Notes: generated from the sequence alone by a model not told the origin. Shown: positions 1 through 7,571, counted from the first letter of the stretch. The stretch is DNA of 12,475 bases from Desulfonema limicola (GCA_020722245.1 DYLE01000050.1:1-12475), one strand, 5' to 3'. Program-made: numbers and translations.

Positions 1-1499
1 GCAATACCCGGTTTTTTTACGCCAACCCGCCCGAACCTCCGGCAGCGGACCCCACTGCCCTGATCGCCCGGGCCCTGGATCATCCCATGGGAGCAGCGCC
101 CCTGGAGGAACAGCTGAGCGAAAAAAGCCGCGTGACCATCGCCTTTGATGACCTCTGCCTCCCCATTCCGCTCATGAGCCGGGATCCCAGGGGAATGGTC
201 ATAGAGGCGGTTATCGATCGTCTTTTTAGGATCGGTATTTCCAAAGATCAGATTCGCCTGATCTGCGCCAACGGGCTTCACCGGAAATGGACCCCGAGGG
301 AGCTTTCCCTTGTTCTCGGAAGAAAGCTTAAAAGCCTTCTGGGGGAGGAGCGCATCACCTGTCATGACGCCACGGACCCCGACCGGCTGATCCATCTGGG
401 AGCCGACCCCTCGGGACGGGAGATCGAAATCAATCGCAGCGTGGACGAGTCGGACATCACCATCTACGTCAATGTGAACTTCACCTCCATGAACGGCGGT
501 TGGAAAAGCATTCTTGTGGGCCTGGGGTCGTGGGCCAGCATCCGCCATCACCATTCCCCACGCCAGTGGAACGGCGTGGATTCCATCATGGACCCCGGCC
601 GCAGCCCCATGCACCGGGCCTTGCAGGAGATGGGACAGCGAGTGAAGGAAAGATACAACATATTTCAGATCGAGACCGTGATCAACAACCGGGTCTGGCC
701 GCCGCTGCTTGCGCCGTTCCTTGATCCCCTGGGCAAAAAACCCCGAAGCGGTATGAACAAAAGCCTATCCCGAATGCTGTTTGGCGCAGCCTCCCTTTCT
801 CCCCAGTTTGTGAAGCGGTTTGTCAGAAACCGGCTGCGATCCGGTTATCAGGTCACGGGGGTTTTTGCCGGGGATGTGGATCAGGTCCATCCCCAGACAT
901 TAAAACGGGTCTATGCCCAGCAGAATGTCCGGGTGGATGAGCCGGTGGATATCCTGATCTTCGGGGTTCCGAACCTGAGTCCGTACAGCATGCTCTCTGT
1001 GTTTAATCCCATTCTGCTGCGAAGCCTGGTGCTCGGGTACATGCGGGGGATGTATTCCGGCCGGCCGTTGGTCCGGGAGGGCGGGGTGATCGTGGCCTGC
1101 AATCCGGGGTTTGAAAAGTTTCATGTCGGCCATCATCCTGCCTATATCGATTTCTGGAAAAACGATCTGGAGCGCCACCGGGATCCGGAAGAATGCTGGC
1201 AGGCCCTGGCCGAACCCTATGCCCAAAACCCGGTTTATCTTGAAAAGTACCGGCATGGGTTTGCCTACCACGGCAGCCACGGGCTGATCAACTGGATGTG
1301 GAGCGGCATGGCCCTGCGCCAGGTCAAAGGGGTGGTGCTGGCCGGCGCCAGACAGCCGGAGACCGCCCGAAAGATCGGGTTTATTCCGGCTCCGAACCTG
1401 AACGCGGGCCTTGGCCTGGCCAAGGATTTGGCAGGCCAGGATGCCTCCGTCGGGTATCAGATGATCCCGCCGCTGTTCGGCGTGGTGCTGGAAGAATGA
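1..1499 (+). CDS. LarA-like nickel-pincer racemase family protein (DUF2088), 5'-truncated by window edge
   Basis: This protein resembles the lactate racemase LarA family, cytoplasmic enzymes that interconvert 2-hydroxyacid stereoisomers with a nickel-pincer nucleotide cofactor. The frame is open to the left edge: 28 codons precede the first ATG (87) and read like LarA N-terminal sequence, with no start codon among them, so the true start is upstream of the window. Numbered from the ATG at 87, conserved blocks are VTIAFDD (16-22), ANGLHR (61-66, with the histidine expected to act in catalysis), and GGWKSILVG (137-145). Lys140 and His156 are 16 residues apart, the same spacing as Lys184 (cofactor attachment) and His200 (nickel ligand) of Lactobacillus plantarum LarA. 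The protein exceeds 498 residues, longer than LarA (about 424), and the substrate is unknown. No larB, larC or larE is visible. It is convergent with the mutasome operon and probably unrelated to it. Confidence 0.82.
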   Translation, partial: NTRFFYANPPEPPAADPTALIARALDHPMGAAPLEEQLSEKSRVTIAFDDLCLPIPLMSRDPRGMVIEAVIDRLFRIGISKDQIRLICANGLHRKWTPRELSLVLGRKLKSLLGEERITCHDATDPDRLIHLGADPSGREIEINRSVDESDITIYVNVNFTSMNGGWKSILVGLGSWASIRHHHSPRQWNGVDSIMDPGRSPMHRALQEMGQRVKERYNIFQIETVINNRVWPPLLAPFLDPLGKKPRSGMNKSLSRMLFGAASLSPQFVKRFVRNRLRSGYQVTGVFAGDVDQVHPQTLKRVYAQQNVRVDEPVDILIFGVPNLSPYSMLSVFNPILLRSLVLGYMRGMYSGRPLVREGGVIVACNPGFEKFHVGHHPAYIDFWKNDLERHRDPEECWQALAEPYAQNPVYLEKYRHGFAYHGSHGLINWMWSGMALRQVKGVVLAGARQPETARKIGFIPAPNLNAGLGLAKDLAGQDASVGYQMIPPLFGVVLEE

Positions 1500-1533
1500 G
1501 GGGTATGTAAAAATAGGAAGGCTCAAGGGGGAA

Positions 1534-1555
1534 GGGGGAAAGTCCCGGTTTTTTT
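1534..1555 (+). terminator. Possible weak terminator after the LarA-like gene
   Basis: A short GGGA/TCCC stem with an AAG loop (1536-1546) is followed by GG and a run of seven T (1549-1555), about 40 nt downstream of the stop codon. The T-run fits an intrinsic terminator, but the stem is only four base pairs, so the call is tentative. Confidence 0.3.
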
Positions 1556-1571
1556 CAGCCCGCGAAAGCCG

Positions 1572-1588
1572 CCAAACCGAATGTTTGG
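1572..1588 (-). terminator. Small hairpin behind the dnaE2-like gene
   Basis: CCAAAC (1572-1577) and GTTTGG (1583-1588) form a perfect 6-bp inverted repeat around a 5-nt loop, beginning 8 nt past the stop of the dnaE2-like gene. No T-run follows it on the minus strand, so if it helps end the SOS operon it is not a classical intrinsic terminator. Confidence 0.25.
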
Positions 1589-1596
1589 AAAGCCGT

Positions 1597-4587
1597 TTAC
1601 GCCGTCAGGGGTTTTATCGCATCGGCGGTGAGGGTGATCGCCCCCCAGTTTTCCTCCGGTTTTCCGGAGATCAAATACGGCCGTCCGTAGTCCAGGATAC
1701 GACAGAACCGGCGGTAGGTCTTCGGAAAGAAGGTGGTTTCCACAATCCCGGTTTCATCCTCAAAGCTGAGAAATTTCATGAGATCGCCTTTCTGCGTCAT
1801 GACGGTTTTGCCGGTAATCAGCCACCCGGCGGTTTGAACCCGGCGGCCGCAATGCTGCGCGAGATTTTTCGCCTTGATGATTTTTAAGGGCTTCAGCTGA
1901 TTTTCAAACAACGTCATGGGATGGCGGTCGCATAAAAAACCCAGCGTCTTAAACTCCTGCCGCAGTTGATCGACAGGGTCATCCGCAGGCAGATCCGGCA
2001 GGGCGTCAGAAGGAGGGTCTTCAAACAGGGAAGGGCCGGGGTTTTTTGGGGAGCGTCGCTTTTGCCAGGCCGCGAACCGCCAGATCAGGGCGGCGCGGTG
2101 TTTATGGGGATGAAACCGATCCAGCGCGCCGCTGAAAATCAGCGCTCTCGCCTCATCCTCGTCCGGCACCACCCGGTCGAGAAAATCGTTTAAGCCGGAA
2201 AAGGCGGCCTTTTCCCGCTCCGCGACGATGCGGGCGGCGGTGCTTGCGGATAACCCCTTGATGGATAAAAATCCCACCCGCATGAAGCGGCCCCTGCCGG
2301 TCCAGGGGATTCGGCTTTCCGCCGCATCCGGCGGAAGGATCGTGAGGCCCAGCCGCCGGGCCTCGGAAACATAGGCAAAGGTGCAGTAAAACCCCCCCTG
2401 ATTGCTGATCACGGCCGCCATGAACTCCGCCGGAAAATGCACCTTCAAATACGCCGCCTCAAAGGAAATTTTCGCGTAGGAGGCGCTGTGGGGTTTGCAG
2501 AAGGAGTATCCGTTGAAACTCATGATCATTTTCCAGATTTGTTCAATCTGTTCATCGGAGACCCCTCTTGAACGGGCGCCGCGAATGAACCGGTCCAGAT
2601 AATCCCGCAGCTGATGTTCCCGGTCCTTTTTGGACATGATTTTGCGCAGCCCGTCCGCCTCGGCGTGGGAGAACCCGGCCAGGGCCACCGCCACCCGGGA
2701 TACATCCTCCTGATACACCATCAGGCCGAAGGTTTCCCCAAGCACATCCGCCAGCAGGGGATGGATCGGCTTCCATGCCCCGCCGTGAAGCCGGCGAAGG
2801 TATTCCTGAATGATGTCATTGGCGGCCGGCCGGATGATGGAGGAGTGGATGGTCAAATGCTCGAGATCCCCCTTGCCGGTTTTCTGCTGCAGAAGCCGCA
2901 TGGCCGGGCTTTCGATGTAAAAGCATCCCATGGTGCGGCCCTGGGCCACGGCCTGCTGGGTGGGCGGGTCGTCTTCAGGCGCCCAGCGGCCTTCATCCAG
3001 CGCTATCTTGTTTTCGCGCAGGTTGGCGACGGCGTCCCGAATAACCCCCAGGCTGCGGTTGCCCAGAAGATCGATCTTCACCAGCCCGGCCTCCTCGGCG
3101 GCGTCCTTTTCCCATTGAATCACGGGAACGCCCTTGGCCGCGGTCTGAACCGGCACATAGGTGTCGATGGGTTCCGGGGTGATGACAACGCCTCCGGGAT
3201 GGACCGAAAGGTATCGCGGCAGGCCGAGGATCCGCTGGGCAATGGATATAATCTCGGGCCAGGGCCGCGGAAAATCCACCTCCTTCATGGAGGGGAGGGC
3301 GGCCATAGGGTTTACCAGGTCCCGGCCGGATTCCTCCGTTTCCCAGAACCCGGGGAGGCGTTTGACCACCCGATTGATCTCGCCGTCGGCCAGGCCGAAG
3401 ACCCTGGCGGTTTCCCGCAAGGCCATGCGGGGCTGAAAGCAAACATGGTTGGACACCATGGCGGCGTGGCCTTTATGCCGGGAGAGCACCGTTTCGATCA
3501 CCGCGTCCCGTTCATCCCAGGCGAAATCAATGTCGATATCCGGCGGGTCTTGGCGGCCCGGGTTTAAAAACCTTTCGAAATACAGGTTATGCGTGATGGG
3601 GCAGACATGGGTGATGCCGAGGCAGTAGGCCACCAGCGAGGCGGCCCCGGATCCCCGGCCGCAGGTTCGAGGGCTTTGCGCGACGATGTCCGCCACGATC
3701 AGAAAATAGGCGGCAAACCCCATTCGGGTGATGAGGTGAAGCTCATGCTCCAGCCGTTCCACCACAACCTCGGACAGCTCCCCATACCGTTGCCGGGCGC
3801 CCTCATACGCGGCCCGGCGCAGCCGGGCCGCCGACTGATCAGCGGTTTCACCCTGGTAGGGGGGGAGCACCAGACCGAAATCCGGACCGGTGAAACCCAG
3901 GCGTTCCGCCAGGGCGTGGGTGTTTGAAACGGCTTCGGGGCACACGGCGAACCGCCGGGCATAGGTTTCCGGTGAGGCCAGAAACGCGTCCGCCGGCGTC
4001 GCGTCCTCGGGTTTAAGCCGGAAGAGGGTCGTATGGCGTTCGATGGCCCGCAGCACCCGGTGAACGGCATGCGCCTCGGGATCAATGAAGAAGCTTCCGG
4101 GCGTCGCCGCCTCCGGAATCCCCATGCGGGCTGCGGCCCGGCGCAGGGGATGGGCGGAGCAGGCCGGATGCCTGGGAAAGGCCGCCCAGACCTCCACACC
4201 GGCGTCGTGCCAGCAGGAAAGCAGATGCGGGTTTTGCGTCAGCACGCTCAGCCCCTTGAACAGGGATGCGATGGAGGATTTTAAATCAAACCCCTCCTCT
4301 GTATGCCGCCGGGTCAGGATCCGGCAGAGGTTTTGGTATCCCTGATCATCCTGTACCAGGCAGACCGCGCGGCAGGGGGGTTTTTTGTCCGTCACCTCGG
4401 CGCCGATGATGGGCCGCAGCCCCTCCCGCCTGCAGGCCGCAAGAAACGTCCAGAGCCCATAGAGGTTATCCGTGTCGGTGAGGGCAAGCCGGTCGTATCC
4501 CAGAAGCCTTGCGCGGCGGCAGAGGGCTTCGACGGGGGTCGTCCCCCACATCAGGGAATACGCGGAACGCACCGTCAGCGGGATCAT
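1597..4587 (-). CDS. dnaE2: DnaE2/ImuC-like error-prone DNA polymerase III alpha subunit
   Basis: This is a C-family DNA polymerase of 996 residues, expected to carry out translesion synthesis as the catalytic part of an ImuB/DnaE2 mutasome. Seen in order: an N-terminal PHP domain (1 to about 200); the polymerase core with GRGSGAASLVAYCLGIT (310-326), the catalytic PDIDIDF (349-355) and the third acidic residue Asp506 in VKIDLLGN; the KPHSASYAKIS block (698-708); a helix-hairpin-helix region (about 775-825); and a C-terminal OB fold (about 915-995). The PHP metal ligands are lost: the usual HxHxH is PLTVR and LTDH is LTDT. A possible clamp motif near 852 reads PSLF without the leading Gln. 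It lacks the long C-terminal region of DnaE1, which, with the lexA and imuB neighbours, favours DnaE2/ImuC over the replicative enzyme. The ATG at 4587 follows a GAGGGG ribosome site that overlaps the imuB-like stop, 12 nt upstream. Confidence 0.88.
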   Translation of the reverse strand: MIPLTVRSAYSLMWGTTPVEALCRRARLLGYDRLALTDTDNLYGLWTFLAACRREGLRPIIGAEVTDKKPPCRAVCLVQDDQGYQNLCRILTRRHTEEGFDLKSSIASLFKGLSVLTQNPHLLSCWHDAGVEVWAAFPRHPACSAHPLRRAAARMGIPEAATPGSFFIDPEAHAVHRVLRAIERHTTLFRLKPEDATPADAFLASPETYARRFAVCPEAVSNTHALAERLGFTGPDFGLVLPPYQGETADQSAARLRRAAYEGARQRYGELSEVVVERLEHELHLITRMGFAAYFLIVADIVAQSPRTCGRGSGAASLVAYCLGITHVCPITHNLYFERFLNPGRQDPPDIDIDFAWDERDAVIETVLSRHKGHAAMVSNHVCFQPRMALRETARVFGLADGEINRVVKRLPGFWETEESGRDLVNPMAALPSMKEVDFPRPWPEIISIAQRILGLPRYLSVHPGGVVITPEPIDTYVPVQTAAKGVPVIQWEKDAAEEAGLVKIDLLGNRSLGVIRDAVANLRENKIALDEGRWAPEDDPPTQQAVAQGRTMGCFYIESPAMRLLQQKTGKGDLEHLTIHSSIIRPAANDIIQEYLRRLHGGAWKPIHPLLADVLGETFGLMVYQEDVSRVAVALAGFSHAEADGLRKIMSKKDREHQLRDYLDRFIRGARSRGVSDEQIEQIWKMIMSFNGYSFCKPHSASYAKISFEAAYLKVHFPAEFMAAVISNQGGFYCTFAYVSEARRLGLTILPPDAAESRIPWTGRGRFMRVGFLSIKGLSASTAARIVAEREKAAFSGLNDFLDRVVPDEDEARALIFSGALDRFHPHKHRAALIWRFAAWQKRRSPKNPGPSLFEDPPSDALPDLPADDPVDQLRQEFKTLGFLCDRHPMTLFENQLKPLKIIKAKNLAQHCGRRVQTAGWLITGKTVMTQKGDLMKFLSFEDETGIVETTFFPKTYRRFCRILDYGRPYLISGKPEENWGAITLTADAIKPLTA

Positions 4588-4599
4588 GGCCGACGCCCC

Positions 4600-5841
4600 T
4601 CATGACGCCAGACCGGGGCCCGTCAGGATCATGCGGCGCCCGAACCGTTCGCGGATGCGATCCACGGCGGCCGTCAGGGCCTCCTGTTTTTCCGCGGCGG
4701 GATCGGGAAAAAGCGCCATCTGGGCTGAAGGAAACACCGGTTTTTCGCAGATCAATCGCATACGGCGCAGGCGCACCCGCCGGGTCCAGGCCAGGTCCAG
4801 CATGAATCGGGCGGTTTGAAACAGGACCCTGTCATGGGCCGACGGGGGATTTACGCGCATTCGCCGCGTTCGCCGCACCCCGTCGGAATAGTCGATGGCC
4901 ATCGCCAGCATGCGGGCGGCCTTGCGCATCCTTCGCAATTCGACGCCGATTTTTTCCGCAAGCCCGTATACTGCCCCTTCGATCCCTTCCCTGGTGGGGG
5001 TATCCTCGATAAATTCATGAACCGCGAGGATTTGCGGCGGTTTTTGCCCCGCCGCCAGCACCGGCGACGGATCAATCCCTCGAAGGGTTTGAAACACAAA
5101 CCCGGCCCGATGGCCGAAGGGAACGCTTAACTGATCCAGGGTTAAACCGGCGGCCTGGTGCACACGCTCCAGGTTCAGGGCCTTAAACCGGAGCAGGTCC
5201 TCCGGCTCCATGCCGGGGAGCACAGACAGGGGAAGGGGCGCCAGAAAATCGGATTCCTCCCCCTCATCGATGATATATTCGCCCCTCGGTTTGACCAGGC
5301 GGGTCGCCACCTTGGCCACCAGCTTGTTGGGCGCCACCGACCAGACCGGCGCAAACCCCAGGCGGTCCTTGATCCGGCGGTACATGCGCCATGCCACGTC
5401 CACGGGCGGCCCGAACAGGCGGCTGGTCCCGGTGATGTCGATAAACACATGGCCGTCGGCCTCTCCGGGTTCGATCAGCGGGGAATAGGGGAGCACCTCC
5501 CGAAGGATGGCCTCCATGCCCTGCGCATACCGGTCCTCATGAGGAGGGATGATGATCGCGTCCGGGCAGCGGCGAACCGCCCGGCTCAGCGGCATCTGCT
5601 TGGCCACGCCGGCGCGGAAGGCCTCCTCGCTCATGTCATAGACCACGGCCCGGGCCGACGCCGTCGGCGCAATGATGACCGGATAGTCTTTTAGCCGGGA
5701 ATCCAGCTGCCGCTCCACCGCCACGGCGAAATCGGCGATGTTTAAATGCACCACCGTCCGGGGCCGGTCAGCCCTGAAACATTCAGAAGGGATAAACCCT
5801 GAGCCTCCGTTTCGGGAAAGGGATGCCATTTTTTTCGTCAA
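4600..5841 (-). CDS. imuB: ImuB-like Y-family DNA polymerase homologue, probably catalytically inactive
   Basis: This Y-family (DinB/UmuC/ImuB) protein of 413 residues probably links the DnaE2-type polymerase to the sliding clamp. The palm and fingers run from about 29 to 170 (VVHLNIADF; RAVVYDMSEEAFRAG), followed by a helix-hairpin-helix thumb (about 200-260) and a little-finger domain (about 268-370). Catalytic acids are missing: Asp8 of E. coli Pol IV aligns with Asn34, and the Asp103-Glu104 pair falls at Asp129-Gly130 or Gly130-His131. The steric-gate position is Ala39. These losses are typical of ImuB. QMALF (374-378) is a good beta-clamp motif and precedes a Pol IV-like helix (RIRERFG). 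It is shorter than many ImuB proteins (about 500). The TTG at 5841 overlaps the DUF72 stop (TTGA). ATG at 5829 would trim four residues. Neither has a clear ribosome site, so start depends on coupling. An active but divergent DinB is the less likely alternative. Confidence 0.8.
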   Translation of the reverse strand: MTKKMASLSRNGGSGFIPSECFRADRPRTVVHLNIADFAVAVERQLDSRLKDYPVIIAPTASARAVVYDMSEEAFRAGVAKQMPLSRAVRRCPDAIIIPPHEDRYAQGMEAILREVLPYSPLIEPGEADGHVFIDITGTSRLFGPPVDVAWRMYRRIKDRLGFAPVWSVAPNKLVAKVATRLVKPRGEYIIDEGEESDFLAPLPLSVLPGMEPEDLLRFKALNLERVHQAAGLTLDQLSVPFGHRAGFVFQTLRGIDPSPVLAAGQKPPQILAVHEFIEDTPTREGIEGAVYGLAEKIGVELRRMRKAARMLAMAIDYSDGVRRTRRMRVNPPSAHDRVLFQTARFMLDLAWTRRVRLRRMRLICEKPVFPSAQMALFPDPAAEKQEALTAAVDRIRERFGRRMILTGPGLAS

Positions 5842-6702
5842 CGCGATGATGCCGCCGCCGTCAACCCCGCGTCGGTGAGAAGCCGGATCATGGTCTGGGC
5901 GTTGCGCGGGGCCTGGCCGCGAACATGGTTGTTAAAAAAGATCATGCCGGTTTTGGCCCGGTCCGCCATGGAAAGGATCCTTCGGTCGATCCATTCCTTG
6001 AGCTCGGCGTCGCTGTAGTCATAGTCGAACTGTTTCTGCATGTGGCCGGAGCGCCATCCCGCGGCGTTTCTGCCGTGGAACCGGATATAGAAGAACTCCG
6101 GGTGGGTGACCACGTCCAGCGCCGGAAACAACCCCGGCAGGGGCCAGGCGCAGCAGTTGCATGCAGTCAAACAGATCGTCCACCGCCACCAGCGCCACCC
6201 GGCGGGCCGAAAGCTCGTTGAACACCCGCTCCACCGCCCAGGCGGCGTGGCGGAATTCCACAGCCACCGGAAGCCCGTTTAAGGCGTCCAGAAGGGCGGC
6301 CAAATACAGCCTGTTTTCCCGGGAGCGGTCAAAGGAGGGGGGCATCTGAACCAGCACGGCCGCCAGCCGGCCGGCTTCAACCAGGGGCGCGATCCCGTCC
6401 CGGTAGCGGCTCACCTGATCGCGCCATTGGGTCGCTTCAATTTCATGGGTCATGGTGCGCGTGAGCTTGGCGGCGAACAGGAAATCCGGGCCGGCGGCCT
6501 GCCGCATCCGGTCGATGGACTGGGGTTTCGGCATCTGATACCAGGTGTAGTTCAACTCGGTGATCCTAAACCGCTGCGCGTAATGGAAGAGCATCCGGCC
6601 GGCGGGGGTCCCCTTTGGATAAAACCCGGCCTCGGCCCATTCCGTATAGGAATACCCGCTGGTGCCGACAAGGATCCGGGAGGGGGAGGCAATTCCTTTC
6701 AT
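5838..6702 (-). pseudogene. DUF72 (YecE-like) protein gene broken by a +1 frameshift
   Basis: DUF72 proteins are TIM-barrel proteins of unknown biochemical function. The 5' frame (6702 to stop at 6019) gives the N-terminal two thirds with family blocks VGTSGYSYTEW (12-22), FYPKG, AKLTRTMTHE, VLVQMPPSF, VEFRHAAW and VAVD (172-175). The rest is in the next frame, ending at 5838: LPGLFPALDVVT, FFYIRFHGRN, YDYSDAELKEW and MIFFNNHVRG. The switch lies between about 6177 and 6142, where about 37 nt separate VAVD from LPGLFP, longer than I would expect for this loop, so a small insertion is possible as well as a one-base error. Repaired, the protein would have about 287 residues. Its ATG (6702) overlaps the lexA stop (ATGA) behind an AGAGG site, and its restored stop overlaps the imuB-like TTG. 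The gene sits where imuA usually lies. Sequencing error, recent pseudogene, or less likely programmed frameshifting could explain it. Confidence 0.82.
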
Positions 6703-7343
6703 GGGTTCAGCCTCTGCATCACCTTTGGGCCGCGAAGGATGCCGACCACCTTGCCTTGAACCAGCACCTCGTCAAACCCGTATTTCATAACGGGGTATTT
6801 CGGGTTTTCCGGCTGAAGCAGGATATGGCCCTTGTGAACGAAAAACCGCTTGACGGTCGCCTCCTCCTGATGGATCAGGGCCACGACGATCTCGCCGTTG
6901 TCCGCGTACTGCCGGGGTTCGCAGATCGCCAGGTCCCCGTCCAGGATGCCCGCGTGGATCATGGAATCCCCCTTGACGTAGAGCGCGAACAGGGTGTTCC
7001 CTTTGTACACATCGGCATCCACCACAACAGCGCCGTCGGGTTCCTGCTGGGCGTACATGGGGAGGCCGGCGGTGATCCGGCCGATCACCGGCACCTCTTT
7101 CCACCGGTGAACGCCCGCGGTCTGCCGAGGCGGGTGCATCAGGTAAACCGTTCGCTGATACCGGCCGTCGCGTTTGATCAGCTCTTTTTTTTCCAGAAGT
7201 TTCAGCATCTGCGCCACGGCCGCGTGGCTGATTCCCAGGTCATGGGCCGCCTGGCGCAGGGAAGGGGATATTCCGGTCGCATGGATGTGCTCCCGGAGGT
7301 AATCCAGCAGCCGTTTTTGTTTGGGCGTTAATGACGCCTGCAT
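6699..7343 (-). CDS. lexA: LexA family SOS repressor, first gene of the mutasome operon
   Basis: LexA represses SOS genes and cleaves itself when stimulated by RecA filaments. The 214-residue product has an N-terminal winged helix (about 1-65) and a C-terminal S24 peptidase domain (about 83-210). The cleavage bond is Ala92-Gly93 (RITAGLP). The catalytic dyad is Ser127 (KGDSMI) and Lys165 (ATVKRFF). The 35-residue distance from cleavage Ala to Ser equals that of E. coli LexA. The recognition helix (SHAAVAQMLKLL) differs from the gammaproteobacterial version, so a different operator is expected. The ATG at 7343 is chosen because GGAGG lies 4 nt upstream and family homology begins there (SLTPKQ). 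The longer frame starting with TTG at 7385 would reach upstream of the likely transcription start. The stop overlaps the next gene's ATG. Self-regulation of the whole operon is likely. Confidence 0.93.
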   Translation of the reverse strand: MQASLTPKQKRLLDYLREHIHATGISPSLRQAAHDLGISHAAVAQMLKLLEKKELIKRDGRYQRTVYLMHPPRQTAGVHRWKEVPVIGRITAGLPMYAQQEPDGAVVVDADVYKGNTLFALYVKGDSMIHAGILDGDLAICEPRQYADNGEIVVALIHQEEATVKRFFVHKGHILLQPENPKYPVMKYGFDEVLVQGKVVGILRGPKVMQRLNP

Positions 7344-7375
7344 ACCGCCTCCGCTTTTTGAATCGGTTTGACAGG

Positions 7376-7404
7376 AACCTATCAATGAATTATGTAAATG
7401 TCAA
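7376..7404 (-). promoter_or_regulatory. Candidate lexA operon promoter
   Basis: On the minus strand a perfect -35 hexamer TTGACA (7404-7399) is followed after 17 nt by TAGGTT (7381-7376), a weak -10 with 3 of 6 consensus bases. Transcription would start near 7369, about 26 nt before the lexA ATG and upstream of its GGAGG site. The -35 lies between two of the TTACA repeats, so a bound repressor would cover it. Confidence 0.5.
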
Positions 7405-7437
7405 TGTAAATTTTTTGTAAAGGTATTGTAAGTATAC
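7392..7437 (-). promoter_or_regulatory. Array of four TTACA direct repeats, candidate LexA operator
   Basis: Read on the minus strand, TTACA occurs at 7431-7427, 7420-7416, 7409-7405 and 7397-7393, with spacings of 11, 11 and 12 nt, about one helical turn each. The two copies nearest the gene lie within identical 8-mers (ATTTACAT). A short inverted repeat GTAT-N7-ATAC (7423-7437) overlaps the outermost copy. The TTAC half-site recalls the TTAC-N3-GTAA LexA box reported for Bdellovibrio, but here the copies are direct rather than inverted. The role as LexA operator is inferred from position. Confidence 0.45.
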
Positions 7438-7440
7438 TCT

Positions 7441-7530
7441 TGATTCCATCGCCCGGTTTTTCAGAAAAGGGGTGAGGGGGCAGGGGCAACACCCCATGGG
7501 TGTCGCTGGAAACGAAGGGGGATAAACGGG
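7441..7530. other. GC-rich intergenic stretch with a small hairpin
   Basis: Between the lexA control region and the hairpin at 7531 there is no coding frame with homology that I recognise. It has G runs at 7469-7472, 7476-7480 and 7483-7486 and a perfect 6-bp inverted repeat ACACCC/GGGTGT around CAT (7489-7503). No function is assigned. Confidence 0.3.
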
Positions 7531-7571
7531 GTCTACTCCGTCAGCATGGAAAGCGGGCTGACGGAGCAGAC
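7531..7571 (-). terminator. Strong hairpin after the CGGC gene, possible terminator
   Basis: Arms 7531-7545 and 7557-7571 pair over 15 positions with a single A-C mismatch, including a perfect 10-bp core (CTCCGTCAGC/GCTGACGGAG) and an 11-nt loop. It lies about 50 nt past the CGGC-family stop codon and about 190 nt before lexA, where the upstream transcript should end. No T-run follows on the minus strand, so termination may need a factor, or the structure may instead stabilise the 3' end. Confidence 0.45.

Noticed and set aside
900..1526. Minus-strand open frame (208 codons) opposite the LarA-like gene
   Set aside because: It is antisense to conserved family sequence, has no recognisable motif, and its composition is that of a shadow frame.
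2614..3567. Long plus-strand open frame (317 codons) opposite the dnaE2-like gene
   Set aside because: It lies wholly antisense to conserved polymerase motifs, shows no recognisable domain, and is a usual by-product of GC-rich coding DNA.
5838..6170. Separate small gene starting with TTG at 6170
   Set aside because: Its sequence from LPGLFP on is the C-terminal third of DUF72, continuous with the upstream frame after a +1 shift, so it is a fragment and not its own gene.
7344..7385. Longer LexA start at TTG 7385
   Set aside because: It adds 14 residues with no family match, lies upstream of the likely transcription start, and the ATG at 7343 has a GGAGG site.
7469..7500. G-quadruplex from G runs upstream of lexA
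   Set aside because: Three G runs are close together, but the fourth is 11 nt away and lies in a competing hairpin, so the motif is too weak to call.
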